This document shows positions 33,933 to 44,676 of a stretch of 64,000 nucleotides of DNA, in pieces. Numbering within the stretch: position 1 is the stretch's first letter; every line of letters begins with the position of its first letter. Position numbers and translations under genes: made by a program. Location: positions 49,106,986-49,170,985 of the forward strand of contig NC_134016.1 of NCBI RefSeq assembly GCF_040712315.1. Reading direction: 5' to 3'. The stretch comes from Castanea sativa (Eukaryota > Streptophyta > Magnoliopsida > Fagales > Fagaceae). The notes beneath the pieces were generated by a model. The model worked only from the letters and a program-made list of their open reading frames with translations, made no database searches and had not been told where the DNA came from.

Positions 33933-35130
33933 GCGATCACCTATCTACCTTAGAGATAGATCTCGCATCCCAGTGTAGCTCAACCGGACCTTTAGGATCA
34001 CCTTTTCCTAGGTCCAGGAAGAGATTTAGGTGTTCGGCTTCAGGGAGTTAGAACCAATTCCCAACTCACAACACCTTGCTACACAGCCAAACAGGATTCG
34101 ATTGTCAATGAGGATGACGATCATGAACAATCAACACCATCCACATCTGGAACTGATATGGAACGGCCTCCGGATCGGCAAGAGGAATCTCTAAATATCT
34201 TAGTGTTAAACAAAGAATACGTTACTGAAATAGAACAATTAGGAAATGTGTTTCGTTATGAGGAAAACAGGAGTAAAAGAGAAGACTACAAAGCCAATTA
34301 TACCATAGATCAAAAAGAATAAGTATTTGAAGAATGTACGGCATTCATGAGTGAAATATCCAGTAATTTCCCATTTTTCTTATACTTCGAAAGGTATTTT
34401 GGCCAAAGACAAGCAGCTTTGTGTCCTCACTCGCAGTTTGGACCATAGATGAACCCAACTCGAGTCAAGGATACGGATAGTAAACCAACTCTTAAGCAAG
34501 CTCTTCTCAAGTCTCCCACAACCAACTACAGTTATCCTACGGACAAGTCAGCCTTAGAAATAGTTGCCCTGAAACTTGAAGAACTTACAAGGAAACCGGC
34601 TGTTTCTCCGCCAAGATCCATAAGACGGCTTAAGGTGTTAAGAGTCCATACTACCTCTAGCAGTTCCTCCGAAACGAGAAGATGAACCTCTAGATGCCAA
34701 GTGGAAACGGTTAAAAATGAAAAGGCTTGAAAACCGTACCAGCAAAACCCATCGACTTATTTCCAAAGCTTACAAAAGATCTAAGAAGCATGTCCCTCCT
34801 AAGCTTGGAAAATGTCATGCTTGCGGTAAGCGTGACCATCTCATGAAAAATTGTGGCACCAAATCCTCTCACGAGAAAAATAAGTAACCAACAACCCAAG
34901 GTAGATTTAAAACAAATCTACAATAGGTTTGCCCAGCCCAAGAAGGAAGTTAATATCAACGACCTTCAAAATGAAACCAAGGAAACCATGAGGGAAATTA
35001 GAACCCTAAAGCAAAACCTTGGAGCCTTCCAGAGAATCCAACCTTTGAGAAATACTTCTTATCAAAGCAACAAGGAGGATCCCTCGATATTGAAGATGAC
35101 CAAACTGTTAACCCTACGGGTGATCTTATC
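33933..35130 (+). pseudogene. Unit A linker and zinc knuckle, without coat-protein core
   Basis: Aligns with the coat-protein flanks of unit B: YPTDKSALEIVALKLEEL (about 34,520-34,590) and a TSSSSSE stretch (about 34,650-34,676). It then jumps directly to a basic region and the knuckle CHACGKRDHLMKNC (about 34,812-34,853). The roughly 300-residue coat domain is absent. Stops include a TAA at about 34,320, where copy 3 reads on. Confidence 0.65.
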
Positions 35131-35620
35131 CTAGAACCCGGCAAAGAACCATTCTTAGATACTACCACAAGGATTAACTTCCATAAATGGCATTCCAAAG
35201 TCGGGATTGTCATTAGCAAAGATTTTGAATTCGAAGTCATAGCCTTAATTGATTCAAAGCCGATCTCAATTGCATTCAAGAAGGAATCATTCCCTCCAAG
35301 TATTTCAAAAAATCTAGGGAACGATTGACATCCGCAAGTGGCGGAAAAATGCAGATTGAATTCAAACTTCCTAAAGCCCATGTTTGCCAAGATAACATGT
35401 GTTTCAAAACCAAGTTTGTTCTTGTCAAAAATATGACGGACAAGGTCATTTTAGGAAATCCTTTCCTTTGCATCCTTTACCCTTTCACGGTGGATAGTAA
35501 AGGAATCACTACCCAACCCTTTGGCCAAACCATCAAGTTTAGGTTTATCGGTGGACTGTGCCTAGAAATATTAGCACCATCCAAGCCAATGCGGTCTCCA
35601 AAACGTTAAACCCGATTTGT
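35131..35620 (+). pseudogene. Unit A aspartic protease, copy 2
   Basis: RINFHKWHSKVGIVI and ALIDS precede a one-base frame change at about 35,255, in the active-site region. The frame then continues as GGKMQIEFKLPKA, KFVLVKNMTDKVILGNPFLC and QPFGQTIKF. Same domain as 27,581-28,040 but from a diverged unit. Confidence 0.6.
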
Positions 35621-37163
35621 GCCAAGTCCATACATCTCAAGTACCTTCGGGAGGAAATAAGATACAAGAAAGTTGAGGACCAACTAACTTGCAAAACCCT
35701 CCAAGAAGAGATCAGAAAGTTTGAGGAAAAACTTAAGCAGAAGTCCGCTTCCGATCTACCCACGGCTTTTGGCATAGAAAGAGACACGAGGTAGCTCTCC
35801 CATATGTCAAAGATTTCAATGAAAAAGATATCCCTACCAAAGCTCGACCTATCCAGATGAATCAAGAACTCATGAATACTTGTAGAGCTGAAATAGAGGA
35901 CCTCCTTAAGAAAGGAATCATCGGGAAATCTAGATCACCATGGTCTTGTCCGGCCTTTTACGTACGTAAAAATGCCGAGATAGAAAGAGGTGTCCCTAGG
36001 TTAGTTATCAACTACAAGCCCCTCAACAAAGTCTTAGAATGGGTAAGGTACCCAATTCCCAACAAAAAGGACTTAGTTAACGGGCTTAGCAAAGCGCTTG
36101 TCTTCAGCAAGTTTGATATGAAGAGTGGATTTTGGCAAATACAAATCGAGAGAGCCCGATAGGTATAAAACAGCCTTTACCACACCCTTTGGTCATTATG
36201 AATGGAATGTGATGCCCTTTGGTCTAAAAAATGCACCTTCTGAGTTCCAAAATATCATGAATGAGATTTTTAATCCATTCTCCAGCCATGCCATTGTGTA
36301 CATTGACGATGTACTCATTTTTTCAGAATCTTTAGAACAACACCAGAAGCACTTAAGAGCATTCCTCCATACCATCAAGCTCAATGGTCTTGTCATTTCA
36401 GCCCCCAAGATCAAGCTTTTCCAAACTAAAGTCCGGTTTTTAGGTTTTGATATTCATCATGGTGTTATCAAGCCTATAGACAGAGCTATCCAGTTTGCTG
36501 ATAAGTTTCCAGATGAAATCCTAGATAAAACCCAGCTTCAGAGATTTCTAGGCTCTCTCAATTACATTTCAGACTTCTATCAAAATCTCAGGCAACAATG
36601 CAAACTCCTTTTTGATAGACTCCGAGCCAATCCTTCCCCTTGGACTCCAGCTCATACCATAGTGGTCCAGCATATCAAACAATATGTCAGAACCCTTCCT
36701 TGTTTAGGAATTCCTTCTGACAACTCATTCAAGATTGTCCAGACTGATGCCTCAAACATAGGTTATGGTGGTATCCTCCTCCGAGCGTATTAATCCCAAT
36801 ACCCCCGAACAGATAGTTTGTTTCCATTCAGGAATTTGGACTCCCACTCAGATCAATTATAGTACTATTAAAAAAGAAATACTATCCATAGTACTATGCA
36901 TTTCAAAATTTCAAAGTGATCTTTTAAATCAAAAGTTTTTAATCAGGATTGATTGTAAATCTGCAAAACACGTTTTAGAAAAAGATGTTCAAAACATTGC
37001 ATCAAAACAGATTTTTGCACGATGGCAAGCCATCCTTTCAATCTTTGACTTTGATATAGAATTCATTGAAGGAAGCCAAAACAGTATCCCTGATTTCCTA
37101 ACCCGTGAATTTTTGCAGAGTCACAGCCAAGATGTCCGGGAAAAAACCACCCCAACCCCCTAA
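35621..37163 (+). pseudogene. Unit A reverse transcriptase-RNase H, copy 2, three frame breaks
   Basis: From 35,857 the N-terminal part (KKGIIGKSRSPWSCPAFYV, then INYKPLN) is present here but missing in copy 1. Frame breaks lie near 36,147 (atcgagagagcc where copy 1 has atcagagagcc) and 36,782 (ctccgagcgt against ctccagcgt). YIDD and RNase H motifs are intact between breaks. The end is TAA at 37,161-37,163. Both of these breaks fall on CAG triplets of copy 1, so they may be reading errors. A further stop lies at about 35,792, between protease and polymerase. Confidence 0.75.
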
Positions 37164-38455
37164 ATTGTCCAAACAGCAAAACCTTGTTAGTACTAGCCAA
37201 ACACAGAGCTCACAAAAAGTTGTACCTATCACCCCCAGCCAAATTGTCCCAATTTCACAAGCAAAAAACCCCAAACAAGATACCCCTGCATCACCATCAA
37301 GTATTGCCAATCGTTATTTGGTTTCATCAATCCCAAAACCAAATTATGAAAGGCCACCATATGGCCAGACCAGCTACAGCTCAGCCTTAGCCTCCCCAGC
37401 ACCCAAAGCAACCAACCCTTATCAGATAGAAGAACATTTCAGCCATATCCAAACTCAGAGGCCTTCTTCCTATCCAACCCAAAGAGAAGGACAGTCCTCT
37501 TATGTCAAAAAGACCTTTACCCAGCATATCTCTTATATTGAACCCCACCTGGCTCATATAACAGATCCCTTAGCCCTAGCCATGGAAGTTTTGCCACCAA
37601 ACTGGCATTTCTTACCCAAACATCCAGAGAAAAATATCCAGTTCTATAAAGAGCATCCTCACCCAGGAAAAGTACGCTCAAATAGAAAACATCTACAAGA
37701 AAGGGGACCCCCAATAGTCCTCTATCACAAGTTCATCATCACCGGTTTCATCAGTAGTAAAGAATGGGGACGGCATCCTTCTTTGTTAAGGATCCTCAAA
37801 AACTACGGATCTCCATCGGGCTCAATACTCCATTACGGTTATTATGACTACATGGATGCTTTTGAAAAAGTACTCTTCTTCCAGAACCAAAAATTCAACC
37901 ATTCATGGTTCTTAATGTTCACAAAGATTTTGGTAGCCGGACCCCCTCCGGTTCCTTAAATGGTGGGAGATGTTTGGATCCATCCCCCGGATCTTCCCGT
38001 AACCACTACAAGATGCTTTGAGGTATTTTGACTCAAGGTGCGGCTCCTCTAAGCACAGATCCGGTTTCCGGTAATCTTAATTTTCTCCCGAGGTACAAAG
38101 TCCACCGGATCAACATGTGGAAATATACAATTAACAAGAACCTCTTGGACCGGGAATTTTCGGTCAAATGGTGGGACGGCCTCGGGATCAATCCAATCAT
38201 CAATCGAGTTTATAAGGATTATCCTCCCCCGGACAGAAACCCATTGCCCACAGGACAAGATCTCAGTCTAGCCTAGACTCTGTCCAGATATCTGGAAAAT
38301 CTAGCAAAGAGTTGAAAGAATTAGCCCAGCAGCTAATAGCTCACTCACAACAGCTAGAATCGAAGAACGAGTCTCTCCCAACGCTTCGAAGGATCAGTCA
38401 ACCACGATCCACTGGATCCATTCCAAGATTCCCAAGACCCTTACAGCGGGTATAA
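37132..38455 (+). pseudogene. Unit A ORF2, copy 2
   Basis: ATG at 37,132 overlaps the RNase H stop. It is open to about 37,959 (MSGKKPPQPPKLSK ... SSIPKPNYERPPYGQ ... LHYGYYDYMDAFEKVLFF), then loses frame, with many CAG/CTG discrepancies from 37,670 to 38,260, and ends near 38,453. Where copy 1 is broken this copy is open, and the reverse. Function unknown; Pro/Gln/Ser-rich N-terminal part and an aromatic C-terminal domain (KWW motifs). Confidence 0.65.
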
Positions 38456-39037
38456 CTTGGACAGCGATTAGAGAATATCCTAACAAAGCAACTCAGGATA
38501 AAAACCCAGTTCGGTTACTATTCAAAATCAGCACCAGCCACTGATATGAACAGTACCCGCATCATGAACAGTACCCGCACCCAGCAGATTCCCCGACAGG
38601 TTACTATTTCAACAGTGACCGAATCTGAAAAGCAAGGGGACAAATCACTGTAGCATGAACAGTGAAAGTTTTACTGTTCACAGACACAATCATCAAGGGA
38701 TACTGTTGCTTTCGGTGGAATTAACTTTCACCTCAGTAAAAGCAATTTACCTTCCGGATTTTCAGCAATCATCCAGCAGCATCCAAGGCCTCCTCCAGCC
38801 TATTTAAGGAAGCCATTCCTCCATTCTGAGGCAGGTCCAATTTTAGGAGAAACTTCAGCAACTCCAAAATTCCCTCCTCTTCCAGCCAAGAGTTCAGCTT
38901 TGCCTCCTCTTTACAACCCTTAGCATTGTAAACAGATGGCACTATTTTATACTTGTAATATCATGGCCTCAGTCGGCCTTTATGTTTATTTTCCGCACAT
39001 GGCCCCAACCGGCCTTAGCCTGTAATTTACCCCCCTT
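38456..39037 (+). promoter_or_regulatory. Unit A intergenic region/promoter, copy 2
   Basis: TATA-like tatttaag at 38,801-38,808; tandem atgaacagtacccgca near 38,545-38,580. Nearly the same as the unit B region. Confidence 0.65.
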
Positions 39038-39051
39038 TGGTATCAGAGCCA
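39038..39051 (+). other. tRNA-Met primer-binding site, unit A copy 2/3 boundary
   Basis: tggtatcagagcca, 6,043 bp after the previous one. Confidence 0.85.
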
Positions 39052-39120
39052 AGTTTGGCCCGGTCGGATTGTAAGTTACTGTTTATTGTTTAATCAAGTT
39101 GGTCGGCACTGCCGCCATAG

Positions 39121-39972
39121 TTATCCACGCTCACCGCACCAGATTGGAATATCCCTAAAGTTTCCATGACCAATTCTATAAGTCTTCATGGTCTTTGAAA
39201 ACGGCTTTCGAACGGACTACCATGTCAAGACCATAGAACAAGTCTATGGAATCAACAAGGAGTACGAAACGTGCTACTTGTTATCACCCTCGGCTATCCG
39301 AGTCATAAAGACAAAGGACATAACTTCCTTCACATAGGATTAGTCCAAATAGGAGTGAAACCACTCACCGAGAAGAGGTTTGAACGGCTCAATCCTCATG
39401 GCCCTTAGAGATGCTCGTCACGTCGGATTTGATGACGGCCTCCTAGGAACCATAGAAACCAGCCTTAGTAACGGACCCATTCATTTTAACTGTTTCCCGA
39501 TTTCGGCATCTTTCTCCATGACAAGACAGTTATCAAAGCCCTCACACTCAATATCAAGACCCATGGAACCCTTATGACACAGGGAACTAGTCAGATCGCC
39601 TTGATATATAGAGTTTACTACAAGTGCATGAGAACGAACATGAATGTTGGGGCACTTGATCGGAGGCAAAAGGGTGAGACAACCCTCATCCGGACCACCG
39701 ACCCTAGCGCCAAAGTTAAGGTTCCCGTAACCCTCAAATGGTCCGAAATTACTTTCCCAGCCAATTGGATGTTAGAAAATGAAAATCATGCTCTACGGAT
39801 CCAAAACCCACCCAGAATCCGGATCTAGAATTTGTCCAACAACTAGCCGATGGCACGGTTAGGTTAAGTTTCGACGGATCTAGGCTTAGCACTCCTCTAG
39901 ACTATGAGTGTAGGCAACCTTTGGACACATCCCGGTTTAGATCTCCAATCGATCTACAAGCAGCCCCATAGG
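39121..39972 (+). pseudogene. Unit A movement protein, copy 3, broken
   Basis: Aligns with 33,078-33,932 throughout. Frame breaks near 39,297, 39,368, 39,500 and 39,810 coincide with CAG triplets of copy 2 (for example tatccgagtc against tatccagagtc). The conserved block around SQIALIYRVYYKC is intact. Confidence 0.7.
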
Positions 39973-40503
39973 CGATCACCTATCTACCTTAGAGATAGAT
40001 CCGCATCCCGAGTGTAGCTCAACCGGACCTTTAGGATCACCTTTTCCTAGGTCCGAGAAGAGATTTAGGTGTTCGGCTTCAGGGAGTTAGAACCAATTCC
40101 CAACTCACCACACCTTGCTACACAGCCAAACAGGATTCGATTGTCAATGAGGATGACGATCATGAACAATCCCCCCCATCCCCATCTGGAACTGATATGG
40201 AACAGCCTCCAGATCAGCAAGAGGAATCTCTAAATATCTTAGTGTTAAACAAAGAATTCGTTCCTGACCTAGAAGAATTAGGAAAGGAGTTTAGTTCTGA
40301 GGAAAACAGGACTAAAAGAGAAGCCTACAAAGCCAATTATACCAGAGATCAAAAAGAAAAAGTATTTGAAGCATGGACGGCATTCATGAGGGAAATATCC
40401 CGTAATGTCCCCTTTTTCTTATACTTCGAAAGGTATTTTGGCCAGCACAAGCAGTTTTGTGTCCTTACCCGAGCCTGGACCATAGAAGGACCCAATGCAA
40501 CCA
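39973..40503 (+). pseudogene. Unit A linker region, copy 3 (cut at 40,503)
   Basis: Open frame 40,197-40,503 (PPDQQEESLNILVLNKEF, FFLYFERYFGQ) corresponds to 34,150-34,440. It lacks the stop found in copy 2 and differs at ordinary substitutions as well, so copies 2 and 3 are not fully identical. It ends abruptly in antisense intergenic DNA. Confidence 0.55.
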
Positions 40504-40830
40504 CAGGCCGACTGAGGCCATGATATTACAAATATGAAATAGTGCCATCTGTTTACAATGCTAAGGGTTGTAAAGAGGAGGCAAAGCTGAACTCTTGGCT
40601 GGAAGAGGAGGGAATTTTGGAGTTGCTGAAGTTTCTCCTAAAATTGGACCTGCCTCAGAATGGAGGAATGGCTTCCTTAAATAGGCTGGAGGAGGCCTTG
40701 GATGCTGCTGGATGATTGCTGGGTTTTCCTATGAAGTGTTTCATGATTGTATAAATCAGGGTATTGACACCGTCAGGAATTCCTTGTTCTATTTCATTGA
40801 TGATGGGGTTTCCTTCCTCATCCTTCTGGA
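40504..40830 (-). pseudogene. Antisense intergenic plus coat-protein scrap at the right border
   Basis: 40,504-40,725 is the minus-strand intergenic region (like 25,424-25,645). 40,719-40,830 is minus-strand coat protein (like 23,944-24,060). The two are joined over the shared word attgctg, a 7-bp microhomology typical of end joining. Host DNA follows at aacaatatatatt. Confidence 0.75.
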
Positions 40831-40840
40831 ACAATATATA

Positions 40841-41676
40841 TTATTGTTCTTTCTCATCAAACTTCTAAAAAAGAAAAAGCACTTCCAACAGCAACTCCAA
40901 GCAAGTACATAGATCTAGCTACCTCTAGTAATTCTCTCTTTTGATCCCTTTACAATTCTTACAATATCACACATACTTTACCAGCTTTTCAAATTTTTGA
41001 AATATTCAGTTATTGTTATAAACGAAATGATTAATATGTTAATTTTCACCAAATCTCAAGTCTTATAATATCACACATACTTTACCAGCTTTTCAAAATT
41101 TTGAAATATTCTCTTATTGTTATTAACCCAATGATTAATATGTTAATTTTCACCAAATCTCAAGGGAAAGTGTCATTCTCTTGAACTTTTGGAGTGGAGT
41201 AACATTCCCCAAAAGTTTTTGTAATTTACCCTATAATTTTCTATATTCTTCCAATTTTTCTATTCCCTTTTCAAACACACAAAAGTAAAATGATTATCTT
41301 TTCTTGTCTTTTACTTTTCTGTTCTTCGTATGTTTATCATCCATCAATTACTGCAAAATTTTCACAAACCAGAAATAGTTCAAAACATGACATATTATAA
41401 TATAATTTTTTCCCAAATCAAGTCAACAACAAACGTCATTCATTACTATGTTTTAATTTTTCATTGATTTATTATTTAGTTATAGCATCAAAATTATAGT
41501 AGATGAATATGTAAAGTTAAAATCGTCTAAGACAAATTTGTAAAGCCAACAAGAGTGTAGCAACAAAATTAAAGGTGAAAAATATATAAGAAAAAAAATA
41601 ATGATGTGGCGGATGAGTTGGCTCAACAAGAGTATAGTAACAATAAATACATTTTAGCTTCTAGCTTCTAGCTAGT
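40841..41676. repeat. Repeat block alpha, copy 2, with local tandem duplication
   Basis: Matches 44,677-45,505 and, from 41,088, positions 1-583. A roughly 105-bp unit (tcacacatactttaccagct ... caccaaatctcaag) occurs twice in tandem at about 40,968-41,165. The same doubling is present at 44,805-45,002, so it predates the duplication. No gene. Confidence 0.8.
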
Positions 41677-41840
41677 CCACATTCGCTATAACTTGATGTT
41701 CCAAAAATCGAGTTATATATTTGAAACTCGATTTTTAGAAAATTGAGTTTCAAAATAGGGGCATTTCTTAAATTAGTTTCAAACATGGGGCATTTTGCTG
41801 AAAAGTTTGTGAGAAAATGGGTAGAAGCCCATTTTGGCCC
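41677..41840. mobile_element. Truncated Mutator-type MITE 2, copy 2
   Basis: Right third of the element at 2,551-3,003, ending cattttggccc and followed by the target word aaccaataa. The left side is joined straight to block alpha at ctagctagt. Confidence 0.75.
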
Positions 41841-42736
41841 AACCAATAAACACTCCAAAGTACAAGCAATATAGATTAATGGTCACAAAATTGTAATAAA
41901 AAAGAAAAAAGAGAGATAGATGTCACAAAATGCAAACTTTGAAAGTATTACATATAAGACAATATACTTCAACTCATAAATTCTTAACCATACTATAAGG
42001 GATTTTCCCCCCCAATACTCGTATACCAAGTTAGCATTGAAGTGAGACATTAAACTTACTAATACATATAACACAGGTTTGTACACTTTCACAGGGAATG
42101 TATGTGTTTCACCCTCTAAATCACTTGCTTAACCTTGGCAAATGGTGTCTCATACAAAATGGGAGAGTTGTCATACTTAGATGCCAAACTTTAATCCCCA
42201 AGAAAAGCATTGAATGAATCTGCCACTAAGTATGACAGACTCGAGATTGCATCCCCATTCTAGGAAAAACACACATCAACCCTGGCATAGATCTTTGGCA
42301 AGTTGTTTAGGGGGTGTTTGAGAGAGTAGTTTGAGTGTTTTTGCTATAGATGTGGGTAAAAAAGTGTGTGAAAGTGTGTGTAATGTTGTTTAAAATGTGT
42401 GAAAATATGTTTAAACTTGCTTGCCAAACACCCCCTTAATATTGGACACTAAAGTGTAGTATGTTCTCCTCGTGAATTGTAAAATGGCTAATAGATCCAA
42501 TACATGACCATCATACTTAACAAATTCTTTTGAGAGAGAGAGAGTAAGAGCACCGGATGCACTTAAGCGCAAGGGCCTCCAAGAGCTTAGGCTCAAAGCA
42601 CGCACTTGATTGAAGTGAGATGCACATTTTTTTTAAATGATTTGATAAATTTGAAAATAATTATCAATGGGCAATACAACAATCAAATGATAAAAAAAAA
42701 ATATAAAAATTGAAATAAAATATTTTATAAAAATTC
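41841..42736. repeat. Repeat block gamma, copy 2
   Basis: Matches 3,004-3,808, including the left part of the element at 3,619. It switches to block epsilon at attcatacacacacatcaac. It carries the MITE at 42,310. No gene. Confidence 0.75.
42310..42435. mobile_element. PIF/Harbinger-like MITE with TTA target duplication
   Basis: 126 bp from gggggtgtttg to its exact complement caaacaccccc, flanked by tta on both sides (42,307-42,309 and 42,436-42,438). The paralogue at 3,500 has one tta and no element. Confidence 0.8.
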
Positions 42737-43467
42737 ATACACACACATCAACAAATGGCAATCACCAATATATCCCTATTCATATGTCAGCATGACGAGT
42801 TGGATAGTGGGATAGTTAGTTTCCATTTTCTATGGCTAACGTGGTAGTGGAAGTGGTCCAAACAGCCAGTGAAAGAGTGATACACATTGGCTGTTGGACC
42901 AGATAATTATTTCCACCGTGTTTGACACTTCAAATAATTTTTTTTTTTTCCAGCCCGGTTTCACACTTTGCCTTTTCCCGGTTTTCCACATTGGATGAAC
43001 TTGGACTTTGGACTTTGGGGCATTATAATTTTCCATCGTGTGTGACACTCAGAAAGATTCTTTTATTATTCCGCTCTGTTTGTCAATTTGCTTTTTGCCT
43101 ATTTCCACATTGAATGTACCAGCCATATCCTTAATTCATGTCTACACTGAAACTATTTTTTTATTAAGATGTTGGTCACTTACACACCGGATTGATTTAT
43201 TTCCAACAAAGAACATCTATACAATATATCCTGTTGCACCATGTCTTGTTTTTTATTGCACAAAAACTATTTTACACAACCCCAAAAGCAATCGAAATCA
43301 TGATTTTCATGCAGAAATCATTACTTGAAATCATGATTTGAGTTGTTTTTTGGGTTGTGTAAAACATTTTGTGTGCAACAGATTTAATCCTTCTATTATA
43401 TCTGAAAAATTGTTGTTTAGACTCCTACAACGTCCATATCCATCAAAGATACCTATCTGTTAATACT

Positions 43468-43515
<48 letters not shown>

Positions 43516-44648
43516 GTCAGCTATTTGATTCAGATTCTACAGAGAATAAAGATGTAATTATATGTGATTTTTTTTTTTTATTCAAGTTTGGACCTATTAG
43601 AGCTTCATGGTTTGTTTCATTTTTACCCTATGTTTAGATAGAAAGAGATAATTGAAAAGGAGTGAAGATTGTAGAACTTATCACCCTAAACATGCTGATG
43701 TAGGAAGTTATTCACAGAATGCCTAAACAAGATGAAACAATTTATTAGCATAGGATTGATCACCTTGACAACCGGGATTTGGAATTTTCTTGAAGGATAT
43801 TTCTTATTAAGCAGCTCTCATACATTTCAATTGAATGATGAAATTGCAAATTTTATTTGACGAGTTCCGAATTTTCAAGAAAATTTATTTATTTTAAAAA
43901 TTAAAAAGACATGGATGTTCTTTTTATTCATTGCTTTTAATAAATAAATAAATTGGGGCAGTGAAGAAAGGTTAGATTGCGAGAGTGAAAAGGAAGAAAT
44001 GGCTCAATGGTATTAGTGTTAGCATAAGTGGGTTTTTTCTACTTACCAAAAAAAGAAAAAAAGGTTTTTCCAATATGGCTAATCCAGCTTTGCCATGGAG
44101 TCAATTTAATGCTAGTAGACTTCTTTTATGGTTCAAAAGACTTGTTAACAGGTCTTTTGAAGTATAAAAGAAGTTTGTGCCCCCTGATAGAGAGAGTGGT
44201 TGAGTAGTAACATCATGTGAGGCATTTGACATTTTGACTCGGAATATTTTTGGTAATCTTGTGAAATTTCTCTCATCATTTCCTACAAATAAGAGAGTTG
44301 AATTAAAAAAAAAAAAATTGAACTCAGCCATATGAATGTGCAACCTAGACAATATTTATATCTTAGCTTTGATTGCACCCCCTTTCTTGGGAAAAGATGC
44401 TCCCAACATGTTGGAAGCCTTGGGCTCCAACCAGTAATAGTAACGTGACATTAGTTTTTTCTTTTGTTTTTAGTGGTTAGAGCCCAAAGCTCTCCCTTTG
44501 AATTTGATTTATTGTACTTAGCTTTGGCATAAGCTGGAATACTTAAGCGTTTGATTCGAATTTTCAGTATCTATCTGTTGGGCCTTCACCACACTACAAA
44601 TGGACTACATTTATGAAGACCATGATGAGGTAGTTTCTTTACACAGTC
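42737..44648. repeat. Duplicated block epsilon, copy 2
   Basis: Copy of 21,573-23,518. The (TTA)n tract is longer here (43,471-43,511). It continues at 44,649-44,680 into A/T-rich DNA and then block alpha copy 3, with no viral sequence. No gene. Confidence 0.85.
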
Positions 44649-44676
44649 CATAAAAAAATAAATAAAAATAAAAAAA

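Larger units (their letters stand above)
23531..40830. mobile_element. Endogenous Caulimoviridae (florendovirus-like) insertion, rearranged
   Basis: 17.3 kb of viral DNA in several blocks. Order: a scrambled left end with a 1.7-kb palindrome (23,531-25,205), a minus-strand unit B (25,206-29,957), a head-to-head junction at 29,958, then plus-strand tandem unit A (29,958-40,503), and an antisense scrap at the right end (40,504-40,830). Hallmarks: tRNA-Met primer-binding sites, a 30K-type movement protein, CCHC knuckles, aspartic protease, YIDD reverse transcriptase and RNase H, with no LTRs and no integrase. Host DNA at both edges is (TA)-rich (23,518-23,530; 40,831-40,845). The paralogous locus near 44,649-44,680 has only A/T-rich DNA there. 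Confidence 0.85.

Noticed and set aside
29958..40503. Cytosine deamination (RIP-like or methylation decay) as cause of the CAG/CTG differences
   Set aside because: The changes are A-to-G, T-to-C and small indels next to C, not C-to-T/G-to-A.
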